A DNA stretch of 18,171 bases from Thermoplasmata archaeon (GTDB lineage: Archaea; Thermoplasmatota; Thermoplasmata; Lutacidiplasmatales; UBA184). Under the pieces are notes generated by a model that saw nothing but the letters and a program-made list of their open reading frames with translations, was not told where the DNA came from and made no database searches. The stretch is from the NCBI GenBank assembly GCA_030039135.1, contig JASHQN010000030.1, positions 1 to 18,171 on the forward strand. The letters run 5' to 3'. Made by a program: the position numbers and the translations under genes. Below, piece by piece: positions 1 through 6,317 of this stretch; positions within the stretch are counted from its first letter, which is position 1, and each line of letters starts with the position of its first letter.

Positions 1-539
1 ACCGGCACGACCGGGGCGTTGGCGATCGGCGACGTCTTGAGGAACTCGACGATCTCGCGGTAGTTCTCCCCGGCGGCGTCCTCGGGCACGAGGTCGATCT
101 TGTTCTGGACGACGACGACCTTGCGGACGCCGATGATGTCGAGCGCGTAGAGGTGCTCCCGGGTCTGCGGCTGGGGCACCTTCTCGTTCGCCGCGACCAG
201 GAGGAGCGCCCCGTCCATGATCGCCGCCCCGCTGAGCATGGTCTCCATCAGGGTCTCGTGGCCGGGCGCGTCCACGAAGGAGACGGCCCGCAGGAACTTC
301 GCCTCCCCGCCGCCGTCGGGACAGACCGGGTCGGTGGTGAAGCACGAAGGCTCCGGAAGGTTCGGGCAGCGGTAGAACGCCGCGTCGGCGTACCCGAGCT
401 TGATCGAGATTCCTCGCTTCAGCTCCTCGGAATGCCGGTCGGTCCACTCGCCGGTGAGCGCCTGGGTGAGGGTGGTCTTGCCGTGGTCCACGTGGCCGAC
501 CAGGCCGATGTTCGCCTCGGGCTGCCGGGGGACCTTCAT
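1..539 (-). CDS. eif2g: Translation initiation factor aIF2 subunit gamma, partial (C-terminal part beyond the left edge)
   Basis: This is the GTPase subunit of aIF2, which brings methionyl initiator tRNA to the ribosome. The first 179 residues are visible. The G1 loop GHVDHGKT is at residues 15-22, the RGISIKLGYA switch region at 42-51, DAPGH (G3) at 90-94 and NKID (G4) at 146-149. The gene continues out of the window, so the EF-Tu-like domains 2 and 3 cannot be checked. The ATG (539-537) overlaps the TGA of the upstream eS6 gene as ATGA, so translation is probably coupled; the two genes are commonly adjacent in archaea. The zinc-knuckle insert has only three cysteines (58, 66, 73). Archaeal homologues usually have four as two CxxC pairs, and here the second and fourth positions read Leu61 and Gly76. 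The identification itself is secure. Confidence 0.97.
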   Translation of the reverse strand, partial: MKVPRQPEANIGLVGHVDHGKTTLTQALTGEWTDRHSEELKRGISIKLGYADAAFYRCPNLPEPSCFTTDPVCPDGGGEAKFLRAVSFVDAPGHETLMETMLSGAAIMDGALLLVAANEKVPQPQTREHLYALDIIGVRKVVVVQNKIDLVPEDAAGENYREIVEFLKTSPIANAPVVP

Positions 540-913
540 GAGGCGCCGAGAAGCTCCGCGAGCGGTTTCCCGCCCTTCTGCTCGACGATCAGGTTGATCT
601 GGACCGTGTCCTCACTGACCGTGTTGCCGCGGAACGTTCGGCGTTTGCGCATGCCGCGTCGAGGCGCGTGGAATCCGAAGCCGTCCCCCACGTAGAGGCG
701 GGTCTGGCGGGCCCCCGGCACGTCGGGACGCAGGGGGAAGCCGCTCTTGTCGGTACCGCCGGTGATGCGGAACGTGTAGCCGTTGGCGCCGATGAGCTCG
801 CCGCCGATCGACTCGCCGATCCTCTTGCCGAGGAAGCCGGCGGCCTGGGGGTCGCCGACCGTCCGGGCGATCGACGCTCCTCGGTCGGAGATCACGAGCT
901 TGTACTCGACCAT
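536..913 (-). CDS. rps6e: 30S ribosomal protein eS6 (S6e)
   Basis: This is a small-subunit ribosomal protein of 125 residues, the usual length for the archaeal form, which lacks the long eukaryotic C-terminal extension. The family signature is visible: a GGTDKSGFPLRPDV segment near residues 52-65, then a basic stretch RRGMRKRRTFRGN near 85-97, followed by a segment resembling the family's conserved QIN motif (VQINLIV). The ATG at 913-911 fits the family start. A strong AT-rich box (948-957) lies upstream and implies a leader of about a dozen bases. The stop overlaps the start of aIF2-gamma, so the two genes form one translational unit. The upstream gene on the same strand ends inside the promoter box. 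Confidence 0.97.
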   Translation of the reverse strand: MVEYKLVISDRGASIARTVGDPQAAGFLGKRIGESIGGELIGANGYTFRITGGTDKSGFPLRPDVPGARQTRLYVGDGFGFHAPRRGMRKRRTFRGNTVSEDTVQINLIVEQKGGKPLAELLGAS

Positions 914-947
914 GTGCTGTCGGAGGTGCGGGCGCGCAGCGGCAGTC

Positions 948-957
948 GATTTAAATC
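948..957 (-). promoter_or_regulatory. TATA-like box of the eS6-aIF2-gamma operon
   Basis: The perfect palindrome GATTTAAATC stands alone in GC-rich surroundings about 39 bases upstream of the eS6 ATG. A TATA centre here would place transcription start near 925, giving a leader of about 12 bases. The TAA stop of the upstream gene (953-951) lies inside the box, so the end of one gene and the promoter of the next share the same bases. Confidence 0.6.
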
Positions 958-1868
958 ATTTTGCGGGCGAGCGCCCCGACTCCGAACGCCGGCACGGCGA
1001 GGCTTCCGCCCTCCGAGGTCGTCAGGCCGCAGTCGGCGGTCCCGTTCGCATGCGCCGTGACGACGCCCGAGAGGCCGCCCACCGTCGCGTTGAACACCTC
1101 CCCCTGGCTGGTCGGTGGGGCGCCGATGGCGCACGAGCTGTATTCGAGGTACCAGTCGGGGGTCGAGGTCAGTCCATCCACGGAGATCCCTCCGACCGCC
1201 AGCCAGAGCTCCGTGGCGTTCGGGTGCTCGGCGAGGAACGCCGACCCTCCGACGGCGCTCGCGGCTTTGATCACCGAAGGAGAGTCGACCACCCCGGAGG
1301 GAAACGACGCGAGGAAGGCCGCGAATCCCGCGCAGCGGGCTCCCCCGAGTTTCACGAGGGGCGCGGCCACGCCCTGCGCCACGGTCTCCACCAGCAGACC
1401 GTTGGAGGCGTTCTTGAGCGAGACCGACCAGTAGGCCGACGTCCCGATCGCCGCGGATGGAGCGGTCGCCGGCAACGCGATGTTCTCGGGCTCCCCGTTC
1501 GGCCAGAGGAAGGTGCAGTTGGCCACCCCGAGCGCGGCCGAGAGGTTGGTCGCGGGTTCGAGGGCGGCGACCGGGGTGACGATCGCCGCCCCCAGCACGG
1601 GATACCACGGACCGCCCGCAACGGACGCGGAGCTCGATTGGGCCGCGGACTCGGCCTGGGAGAATGTGAGATCGGTCGGGGCCGGGGGGGTGGACGAACC
1701 GAGGTGAAGCATGCCGGTCGCGAAGAGGGTGCCCACGATCACGATCGCTACGACCGCTACGGCCAACACGGGCACGACCCAGCGTCGACGGGGCCGGGCC
1801 GGCCCCATCGGCGCGGGCGAGTCGCCCGGGACGGGAAGAGGCGAACTACCCGGAGTCGTCGTGGACAT
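951..1868 (-). CDS. Membrane-anchored extracellular protein of unknown function
   Basis: I do not recognise the family. The product is 305 residues from the ATG at 1868-1866. I chose this start over an in-frame upstream ATG (1937) because an AT-rich box at 1894-1903 would lie inside the longer reading frame. Residues 1-29 are a proline-rich cytoplasmic tail ending in RPRRRW. Residues 31-52 form one hydrophobic segment, so the protein is probably N-in with an external C-terminal domain. The ectodomain has four cysteines (in NCTF, RCAGF, SSCAIG, DCGL), which could form two disulphides, and six N-glycosylation sequons (NLS, NCT, NAS, NAT, NAT, NGT). No catalytic motif is visible. It lies upstream of eS6 on the same strand, but eS6 appears to have its own promoter. 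Confidence 0.8.
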   Translation of the reverse strand: MSTTTPGSSPLPVPGDSPAPMGPARPRRRWVVPVLAVAVVAIVIVGTLFATGMLHLGSSTPPAPTDLTFSQAESAAQSSSASVAGGPWYPVLGAAIVTPVAALEPATNLSAALGVANCTFLWPNGEPENIALPATAPSAAIGTSAYWSVSLKNASNGLLVETVAQGVAAPLVKLGGARCAGFAAFLASFPSGVVDSPSVIKAASAVGGSAFLAEHPNATELWLAVGGISVDGLTSTPDWYLEYSSCAIGAPPTSQGEVFNATVGGLSGVVTAHANGTADCGLTTSEGGSLAVPAFGVGALARKMI

Positions 1869-1999
1869 CGTCGCGAAAAACAAGCGGTCGATGGTAGAAA
1901 AGGACCGCTCCGCCGACCGTGGTTCCCGCGCGGCCATCGGCTTATGAGGCCCGGCCTCGGTCTCACGGTCAGAGCGGGAGGGCGGAGCGGCTGAGCGGA

Positions 2000-2908
2000 T
2001 TGGCGGGGACCGTGGTCGTCGTGGAGGTCGGCCTCCTGCTCGTCGGCTTCGGCTACGCCGCGTGGGCGGACTTTCGAGAGCGGGAGGTCACCGATCGGCT
2101 CTGGCAGGTGCTGGGCGTACTAGGCGTCGCCCTGGGTGCGGTCGTGCTGGCGCCGGGCGGCGGTCTCGCGCTCGGTCTTTGGTTCCTCGTCGGGGCCCTT
2201 GGCCTCGAGCACATGTTCCCCTGGGACGATCTCCTCCACGACGAGAGCGGGCGGACCGCGGACCTTGCCGAAGGGGTCGTCTACGCGATCGTGGTCCTTA
2301 CCGTAGCGATCGCCGCGTTCGAGTACGGAGTCGGGCCCGCCCAAGTCCCGGTCCCCGTCCTCGCCCTCCTGGCGACGATCCTCTTCGCGCGGGGGCTGTT
2401 CGAAGCCGGGGTGCTCTACGGGGGGGCGGACGCGAAGGCGTTGATGATCGCGGGCACGCTGGTCCCGATCTACACGATGATCGTGGTGCCGCTCCCCGGC
2501 TCCCTCACGGGCGTGCTCAACGTGCTTCCGTTCGCGTTCAACGTGCTGCTGGACGCCGCGCTGCTCTCGCTCGCGATCCCGATCGCCATTGGCCTGCGGA
2601 ACCTCGCGCGGGGGGAGTTCCGTTTCCCCGCCGGCTTCACCGGCTACACGATGCCCGTCCGAGAGCTTCCGGACCATTACGTCTGGCTCGAGAACCCGAT
2701 GCGCTCGGGGAACCGGGCCTCGGCGCAGGTCGAAACGTCGGACGAGGACCGAAAGGAACGCGCGCGGATCGCCCGCGAGCTCTCCGAGCGCGGTGTCGAG
2801 CGCGTCTGGGTGACCCCGCAGATCCCGTTCCTGGTACTGATTGCCGCGGGCACGGTGACGGCCCTCCTCGCCGGCAACCTCATCCTCGACCTGCTCGCGG
2901 TGCTCTGA
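2000..2908 (+). CDS. A24-family prepilin/prearchaellin peptidase
   Basis: This is an integral membrane aspartic protease that removes class III signal peptides from type IV pilin-like or archaellin precursors on the cytoplasmic side. From the TTG at 2000 it has 302 residues. The two expected catalytic aspartates are present: Asp24 in AWADFRERE and Asp144 in GGADAKAL, the usual GxGD motif here reading GGAD. Several hydrophobic segments surround them. The C-terminal part, with GYTMPVRELPDHYVW, a charged cytosolic stretch, VWVTPQIPF and a final hydrophobic helix, resembles the archaeal A24 C-terminal domain type II (recalled as PF06847). No ATG is available at the N terminus; TTG 2000 and GTG 2012 are both possible, and a CTTATGAG box at 1941-1948 may be the promoter. 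No pilin or secretion ATPase is nearby, so its substrates are encoded elsewhere. Confidence 0.85.
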   Translation: MAGTVVVVEVGLLLVGFGYAAWADFREREVTDRLWQVLGVLGVALGAVVLAPGGGLALGLWFLVGALGLEHMFPWDDLLHDESGRTADLAEGVVYAIVVLTVAIAAFEYGVGPAQVPVPVLALLATILFARGLFEAGVLYGGADAKALMIAGTLVPIYTMIVVPLPGSLTGVLNVLPFAFNVLLDAALLSLAIPIAIGLRNLARGEFRFPAGFTGYTMPVRELPDHYVWLENPMRSGNRASAQVETSDEDRKERARIARELSERGVERVWVTPQIPFLVLIAAGTVTALLAGNLILDLLAVL

Positions 2909-2933
2909 CGGCCCCCCGCTCGGACGCGCGGCC

Positions 2934-2944
2934 AAAGCTTTTTT
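2934..2944 (+). promoter_or_regulatory. AT-rich promoter box of the mutase-meaB operon
   Basis: AAAGCTTTTTT is the only AT-rich run in the 70-base gap after the peptidase gene. Its centre lies about 39 bases before the ATG at 2979, giving a predicted leader of about 12 bases. A TATA role is inferred from composition and spacing only. The T run could also terminate transcription of the preceding gene. Confidence 0.5.
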
Positions 2945-2978
2945 CCGCTGCCCCCGTCGCTCCCTACGAGTTCGATCA

Positions 2979-3395
2979 ATGGCTCGAACGCCGAAGGAGG
3001 CCCCCATCCGGGTCTTGATCGCGAAGCCCGGCCTCGACGGCCACGATCGAGGGGCCAAGGTCGTCGCCCGCGCCCTCCGCGACGCCGGCATGGAAGTCAT
3101 CTACGCCGGGCTCCGTCAGACGCCCGAGGAGATCGTCCGGGCGGCCCTCGAGGAAGACGTCGACATCATCGGTCTGTCGATCCTCTCCGGCGCTCACATG
3201 GCGCTGTTTCCGAAGGTGCTCGCGCTGCTGAAGAAATCGAACGCCGCCGAGATCCCCGTCTTCGCCGGCGGGATCATCCCGGATGAAGACGCCCGTCGGC
3301 TCAAGAGGGCCGGTATCCGAGCGATCTTCGGGCCGGGGAGCTCGCTCGAGGAGATCGTCACGACCGCCCGGAAGCTCGCGCGCGGTCCGGCATGA
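2979..3395 (+). CDS. Methylmalonyl-CoA mutase, B12-binding (small/C-terminal) subunit
   Basis: This is the cobalamin-binding subunit of a two-subunit methylmalonyl-CoA mutase, which interconverts (R)-methylmalonyl-CoA and succinyl-CoA. It has 138 residues, typical of the stand-alone archaeal B12 domain. The base-off B12 signature DxHxxG reads DGHDRG at residues 20-25, with His22 as the expected lower cobalt ligand. The later motifs LSILSGAH and FAGGIIP match the Rossmann-like fold of this domain. Its TGA overlaps the ATG of meaB (ATGA), so the two are translationally coupled. The large catalytic subunit is not in this window and must be encoded elsewhere. A related mutase such as isobutyryl- or ethylmalonyl-CoA mutase cannot be excluded from the B12 domain alone. 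Confidence 0.93.
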   Translation: MARTPKEAPIRVLIAKPGLDGHDRGAKVVARALRDAGMEVIYAGLRQTPEEIVRAALEEDVDIIGLSILSGAHMALFPKVLALLKKSNAAEIPVFAGGIIPDEDARRLKRAGIRAIFGPGSSLEEIVTTARKLARGPA

Positions 3396-4357
3396 GGCAG
3401 GGGGCCGAGCTCCCCGCGGCCGCTCGCGCGATCCTGGACGGCGATCGCCGGGCGCTCGCGAAGGTGATCTCCCAGGTCGAGAACCGCGATCCGGCCGCGG
3501 AGCCGATCTCCCGGGCGCTCTTTCCGCGGACCGGCCGGGCTCCGGTCGTGGGGTTCGCCGGCCCCCTCGGCGTCGGCAAGTCGAGCCTGATCAACCTCCT
3601 CGTCGGACGATTGCGAGCGCTCGACCGAACCGTAGGGGTCGTGGCCGTGGACCCGTCGAGCCCGTTCTCCGGTGGATCGGTGCTCGGAGACCGAATCCGC
3701 TTCGAGCGGAGCGCGAGCGATACGGGAGTGTTCTTCCGCTCGATGGCGAGCCGCGGGGAGCCGGGCGGGGTCGCTGCGGCGACGCGGGAGGTCGCTCGGC
3801 TGATGGATGCCGCGGGCTTTGACGTCGTGCTCGTGGAGACCGTCGGAAGCGGCCAGGTCGACCTCGCGATCCGTGACGTCGCCAGCACGAGCGTGGTCGT
3901 GCTCGTCCCCCATCTGGGCGATGAAGTCCAGACCCTCAAGGCCGGTCTGTTCGAGATCGCCGACGTCTTTTGCGTGAACAAGTCCGATCTCCCCGGTGCC
4001 GACCTCGCCCAGCGGGACCTGCGCGAACTTGTGAGCCTCGGGGTGAGCCGAACGGGATGGGCCCCGACGGTGGTCACCACCTCGACGCAACCCCCGCGTG
4101 GGATCGAAGAACTGTGGCAGGCGATCGAAGCCCACGAGCGGTTCCTCGACGCCTCGGGCCAGCGCAGGGCCGAGGAACGGCGGCGACTCGCCGTCGAGCT
4201 CGTGGAGCGGGCCCAGGAGCTGGTCGGCCATGACCTTACGGAGCGGCTGGACCGTGACCCCGCGATGCAGACGCTGCTCGACCGGGTCGCCGCGCGCGCC
4301 GTCGACCCCCAGACGGCGGCCTCTCGTCTCCGCCGTCGGTCGTCCGCGCGTCGGTAG
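3392..4357 (+). CDS. meaB: MeaB/ArgK-type G-protein chaperone of methylmalonyl-CoA mutase
   Basis: This is a P-loop GTPase (SIMIBI class, MeaB/MMAA family) that loads adenosylcobalamin onto the mutase and protects or reactivates it. It has 321 residues, normal for the family. Walker A is GPLGVGKS at 57-64, DPSSPFSGGSVLGDRIRF is at 88-104, a VETVGSGQ switch segment is at 148-155, and the base-specificity motif NKSD is at 196-199. The C-terminal helical arm (about 245-321) is rich in Arg and Glu, as expected for the dimerisation region. Its start overlaps the stop of the B12 subunit, which supports the mutase assignment over older 'ArgK transport kinase' labels. The stop (TAG, 4355-4357) is 7 bases before the next gene. 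Confidence 0.95.
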   Translation: MRQGAELPAAARAILDGDRRALAKVISQVENRDPAAEPISRALFPRTGRAPVVGFAGPLGVGKSSLINLLVGRLRALDRTVGVVAVDPSSPFSGGSVLGDRIRFERSASDTGVFFRSMASRGEPGGVAAATREVARLMDAAGFDVVLVETVGSGQVDLAIRDVASTSVVVLVPHLGDEVQTLKAGLFEIADVFCVNKSDLPGADLAQRDLRELVSLGVSRTGWAPTVVTTSTQPPRGIEELWQAIEAHERFLDASGQRRAEERRRLAVELVERAQELVGHDLTERLDRDPAMQTLLDRVAARAVDPQTAASRLRRRSSARR

Positions 4358-4364
4358 TGGGGCG

Positions 4365-4940
4365 ATGGTCGCGACGCTCCTCGTCCTCGCCGCGATCCTG
4401 CTGGTGATCGCAGCGGCCGTGGGGTACTTTGTGTTCGCGTCGTTTGTCTTCGGCGCCGGCTACCAGCCGACGCCGCGCCGCGCGGTCGAGCGGATGCTAC
4501 GACTCGCCGAGGTGTCGGAGCGCGACACGCTCTACGACCTCGGGGCCGGCACCGGGGCGATCGTCTTTCGGGCGGCGCGGATCTACCGGGCGCGGGTCGT
4601 GGCGGTGGAGGTCGAACCGATCCGCGTCCTCATCCTGCGCGTTCGCCGAGCGCTCGGACCGTTCTCGGACCGGATCACGATCCGGTGGGGGAACCTGTTC
4701 CGCCTCGACTTCCGGGAGGCGAGCGTGGTCACGACGTTCCTCTGGCCGGATGCGATGGCCCGCTTGCGACCGAAGTTCGAGCGCGAACTCGAGAATGGGG
4801 CGCGGCTCGTCAGCCACCACCACGAGGTCCCGGGTTGGGTGCCCGAGGTGTACGACCCCGAAACGCACGTCTATCTGTACCGATGGCCCTCGGCGCGCCG
4901 GGCGCCCCGATCCTCGCCGACGATCACGGATGGTGCGTAA
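4365..4940 (+). CDS. Membrane-anchored SAM-dependent methyltransferase, FAM173-like
   Basis: The product is 191 residues. Residues 3-30 are one hydrophobic segment, followed by YQPTPRRAVERML and a Rossmann methyltransferase core with motif I DLGAGTG at 58-64 and an acidic residue after strand 2 (VEVEP, 81-85). The layout recalls the eukaryotic FAM173 family (ATPSCKMT), lysine methyltransferases acting on membrane proteins: an N-terminal membrane helix, a PTP-like segment, the SAM motif, WGNLFRLDF where the family has a DLW-type motif, and a KFERELENGARLVS segment. This link is from recall of the family pattern, not a search. It follows meaB after 7 bases and is probably co-transcribed. Its 3' end overlaps a small gene on the other strand by 17 bases. 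The substrate is unknown; a membrane protein lysine is the leading guess. Confidence 0.8.
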   Translation: MVATLLVLAAILLVIAAAVGYFVFASFVFGAGYQPTPRRAVERMLRLAEVSERDTLYDLGAGTGAIVFRAARIYRARVVAVEVEPIRVLILRVRRALGPFSDRITIRWGNLFRLDFREASVVTTFLWPDAMARLRPKFERELENGARLVSHHHEVPGWVPEVYDPETHVYLYRWPSARRAPRSSPTITDGA

Positions 4941-5049
4941 ACCAGAGGACGGCCCCGACCGCCAGGACCGCGAGGATCACGAGGAATCCGGCGAGCCAGC
5001 CGGCGGTGTCGTTCCGGTCCGTCCCGGACGCGGTCGAGGTCGCGGGCAT
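4924..5049 (-). CDS. Small single-pass membrane protein (41 aa), unknown
   Basis: A 41-codon frame starts at the ATG at 5049-5047. The N-terminal 17 residues are polar and Ser/Thr/Asp-rich (MPATSTASGTDRNDTAG). A hydrophobic helix of about 20 residues follows (WLAGFLVILAVLAVGAVLWF), then a short THHP tail. The gene is supported by its TATA-like box, centred 26 bases upstream of the ATG, exactly the leaderless spacing seen elsewhere in the window. The frame ends inside the 3' end of the convergent methyltransferase gene. No family is recognised. It could be a small subunit of a membrane complex. The call rests on the promoter position and the hydropathy pattern. Confidence 0.6.
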   Translation of the reverse strand: MPATSTASGTDRNDTAGWLAGFLVILAVLAVGAVLWFTHHP

Positions 5050-5071
5050 CGTCGGGCCGACCTTCTCGCGG

Positions 5072-5078
5072 TTTATCC
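5072..5078 (-). promoter_or_regulatory. TATA-like box for the 41-aa membrane protein
   Basis: On the minus strand this reads GGATAAA in GC-rich surroundings. Its centre is 26 bases upstream of the ATG at 5049, so the transcript would begin at or next to the start codon. Confidence 0.5.
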
Positions 5079-5116
5079 GTCCCCGGCACGCACCGGTCGG
5101 CCGGCGAGCCGCGCGG

Positions 5117-5269
5117 TCACGGAATCGGCCCGCCGATCATCCCGTTGATACCGAGGTAGATGACCGCCGCGCCGATCGCGATCGCGACGGCGAACGTCAC
5201 GACGATGAACAGCGTCGGCACCTTCGGGACGGGCTCGGCCATCAACGCGCCGACGTCCTCGGGGTTCAA
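5117..5269 (-). CDS. Small single-pass membrane protein, or transmembrane tail of the upstream FKBP reading frame
   Basis: The frame ends at the TGA at 5119-5117. It encodes a polar stretch (NPEDVGALMAEPVPKVPT), a strong transmembrane helix (about 22 residues from LFIVVTFAVA) and a short GGPIP end. Possible starts are TTG 5269 (50 residues) and ATG 5242 (41 residues); neither has a clear ribosome-binding site or TATA box. The same frame is open, with GC-rich third codon positions and a Ser/Thr-rich sequence, all the way back to the TGA of the FKBP gene (5317-5315). The segment may therefore be a separate small gene in the FKBP transcript, or a C-terminal anchor cut off from FKBP by one stop codon. 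It does not match the Sec61-beta or SecE pattern that I know. Confidence 0.5.
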   Translation of the reverse strand: MNPEDVGALMAEPVPKVPTLFIVVTFAVAIAIGAAVIYLGINGMIGGPIP

Positions 5270-5314
5270 GTTCTCTAGGTTGGTGCCCGTGGAGGTAGTC
5301 GAGGCGAGGACCGT

Positions 5315-6229
5315 TCAGGTGGGTTTGGGCGCCCGGGCGTGACCCCCCTTCGCGGCCTTCGGGGACGGGGACGCCGGCGCGGTCGTCTCGGATGCGGGCG
5401 GTGGTTTGACGTTCTCCGCCTTCGCGGCCCCCATCGCGCTCGCCGGCGCGGGAGCCTCCTGCGTCTTGGTCTCCTCGGGCTTCGGCGCCTTTTCCGGTGC
5501 CGGCGTCGCGTACTCCTCGACGATCCGGATCGTGCTCGGATGCAGGGTGGTGCGCAGTCGGTCGATCACCCTCGGCTTCGCGGCCATCCAGGCGATGTCG
5601 AACTTCGACCGGTCGGGGATCCTCAGCGTGATGGTCTTTCCGTCGGTCTCGATGTGAAACTCGCTGCCGCGGCCGTACTGAAGGTCGACGATCCCGCGGA
5701 CTTGCTCCGCAGGCTTGGTGATCCGGTCGACGACCCGGAACGTGCCCTTCACCTTCCGGCCCGCGAACGGTGGGTTGAAGTCCACCCGCACTCGGGCCGC
5801 GGTCATCGACACCACGCGCCCGCGCCGCCCTTCGATCGTGAGCACGGTTCCGACGTCGAGGTGAGCGTTCTCTCGTCGCATCTCGGGCAGGCGGGAGATC
5901 TCGTGCATCGAGAACAGTTCGATGAGGTCCGGATCTCGCTCTCCGAAGGCTTCGGCCGGGGCAAACTCCCGGACGACCTCCTCGCCTACCGGGATCCCGG
6001 TCAGCGCGGCCTCGATGCCGCTCGGGAAGTACTCGCCCCCGATCAGGTGAGGTTGGGGGCCCCAGGTTCGGCCCTCGCTGGCGGGAACCTGCGCCTTCTG
6101 GGCGACGTCCTCGCGGGTCGTGTCGATGAGGTCCGTCCGCCCCCCACCCTCGGCCCACAGGTCGTAGTCGAGATGCACCAGTTCCCCGGCGTGGGTCACG
6201 TCGGGCGGATGAGCGGTCTCAGGGGGCAT
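5315..6229 (-). CDS. Long archaeal FKBP-type peptidyl-prolyl isomerase with low-complexity tail
   Basis: The product is 304 residues from the ATG at 6229-6227, chosen because an AT-rich box lies 27 bases upstream. Residues about 14-99 form the FKBP core, with ELVHLDYDLWAE, DLIDTTREDVA, GPQPHLIGGEYFPSGIEAALTG and VGEEV, then PAEAFGERDPDLI. The insert-in-flap domain follows at about 100-155, ending VRVDFNPPFAGR. This order and the DFN-PFAG motif match the long archaeal FKBPs such as the roughly 26-kDa Methanocaldococcus form, which combine isomerase and chaperone activity. Residues 170-240 form the C-terminal domain typical of long forms. Residues 241-304 are an Ala/Pro/Lys/Glu-rich low-complexity tail. 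After the stop, the same frame continues into a transmembrane segment. Confidence 0.9.
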   Translation of the reverse strand: MPPETAHPPDVTHAGELVHLDYDLWAEGGGRTDLIDTTREDVAQKAQVPASEGRTWGPQPHLIGGEYFPSGIEAALTGIPVGEEVVREFAPAEAFGERDPDLIELFSMHEISRLPEMRRENAHLDVGTVLTIEGRRGRVVSMTAARVRVDFNPPFAGRKVKGTFRVVDRITKPAEQVRGIVDLQYGRGSEFHIETDGKTITLRIPDRSKFDIAWMAAKPRVIDRLRTTLHPSTIRIVEEYATPAPEKAPKPEETKTQEAPAPASAMGAAKAENVKPPPASETTAPASPSPKAAKGGHARAPKPT

Positions 6230-6251
6230 CGGACCGCCGAGAGCGGCAGTC

Positions 6252-6261
6252 GCATAAGGTT
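6252..6261 (-). promoter_or_regulatory. TATA-like box of the FKBP gene
   Basis: The minus strand reads ACCTTATG in a GC-rich gap. Its centre is about 27 bases upstream of the ATG at 6229, compatible with a leaderless transcript. It is also what decides against the longer in-frame reading that begins at 6367. Confidence 0.5.
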
Positions 6262-6317
6262 TTCCGCGGCGCGTTTCCCCACCGGCGTGCGGCCGCCGTT
6301 GCCCGACTGGGACGGAG

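Noticed and set aside
783..1994. A 403-codon plus-strand open frame
   Set aside because: It is antisense to eS6 and the membrane protein, is rich in Arg, Gly and His, lacks any motif, and is typical of shadow frames in GC-rich DNA.
2120..3100. A 326-codon minus-strand frame opposite the peptidase gene
   Set aside because: Its translation is an Arg/Glu/His-rich shadow of a well-supported membrane protease gene and has no domain pattern.
3194..4231. A 345-codon minus-strand frame opposite meaB
   Set aside because: MeaB has all its motifs on the plus strand; the antisense frame is low-complexity and motif-free.
5117..5269. Sec61-beta or SecE subunit as the identity of the small membrane protein
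   Set aside because: The size is right, but the sequence before the helix lacks the glycine-rich AGL-type motif of Sec61-beta and the SecE pattern.
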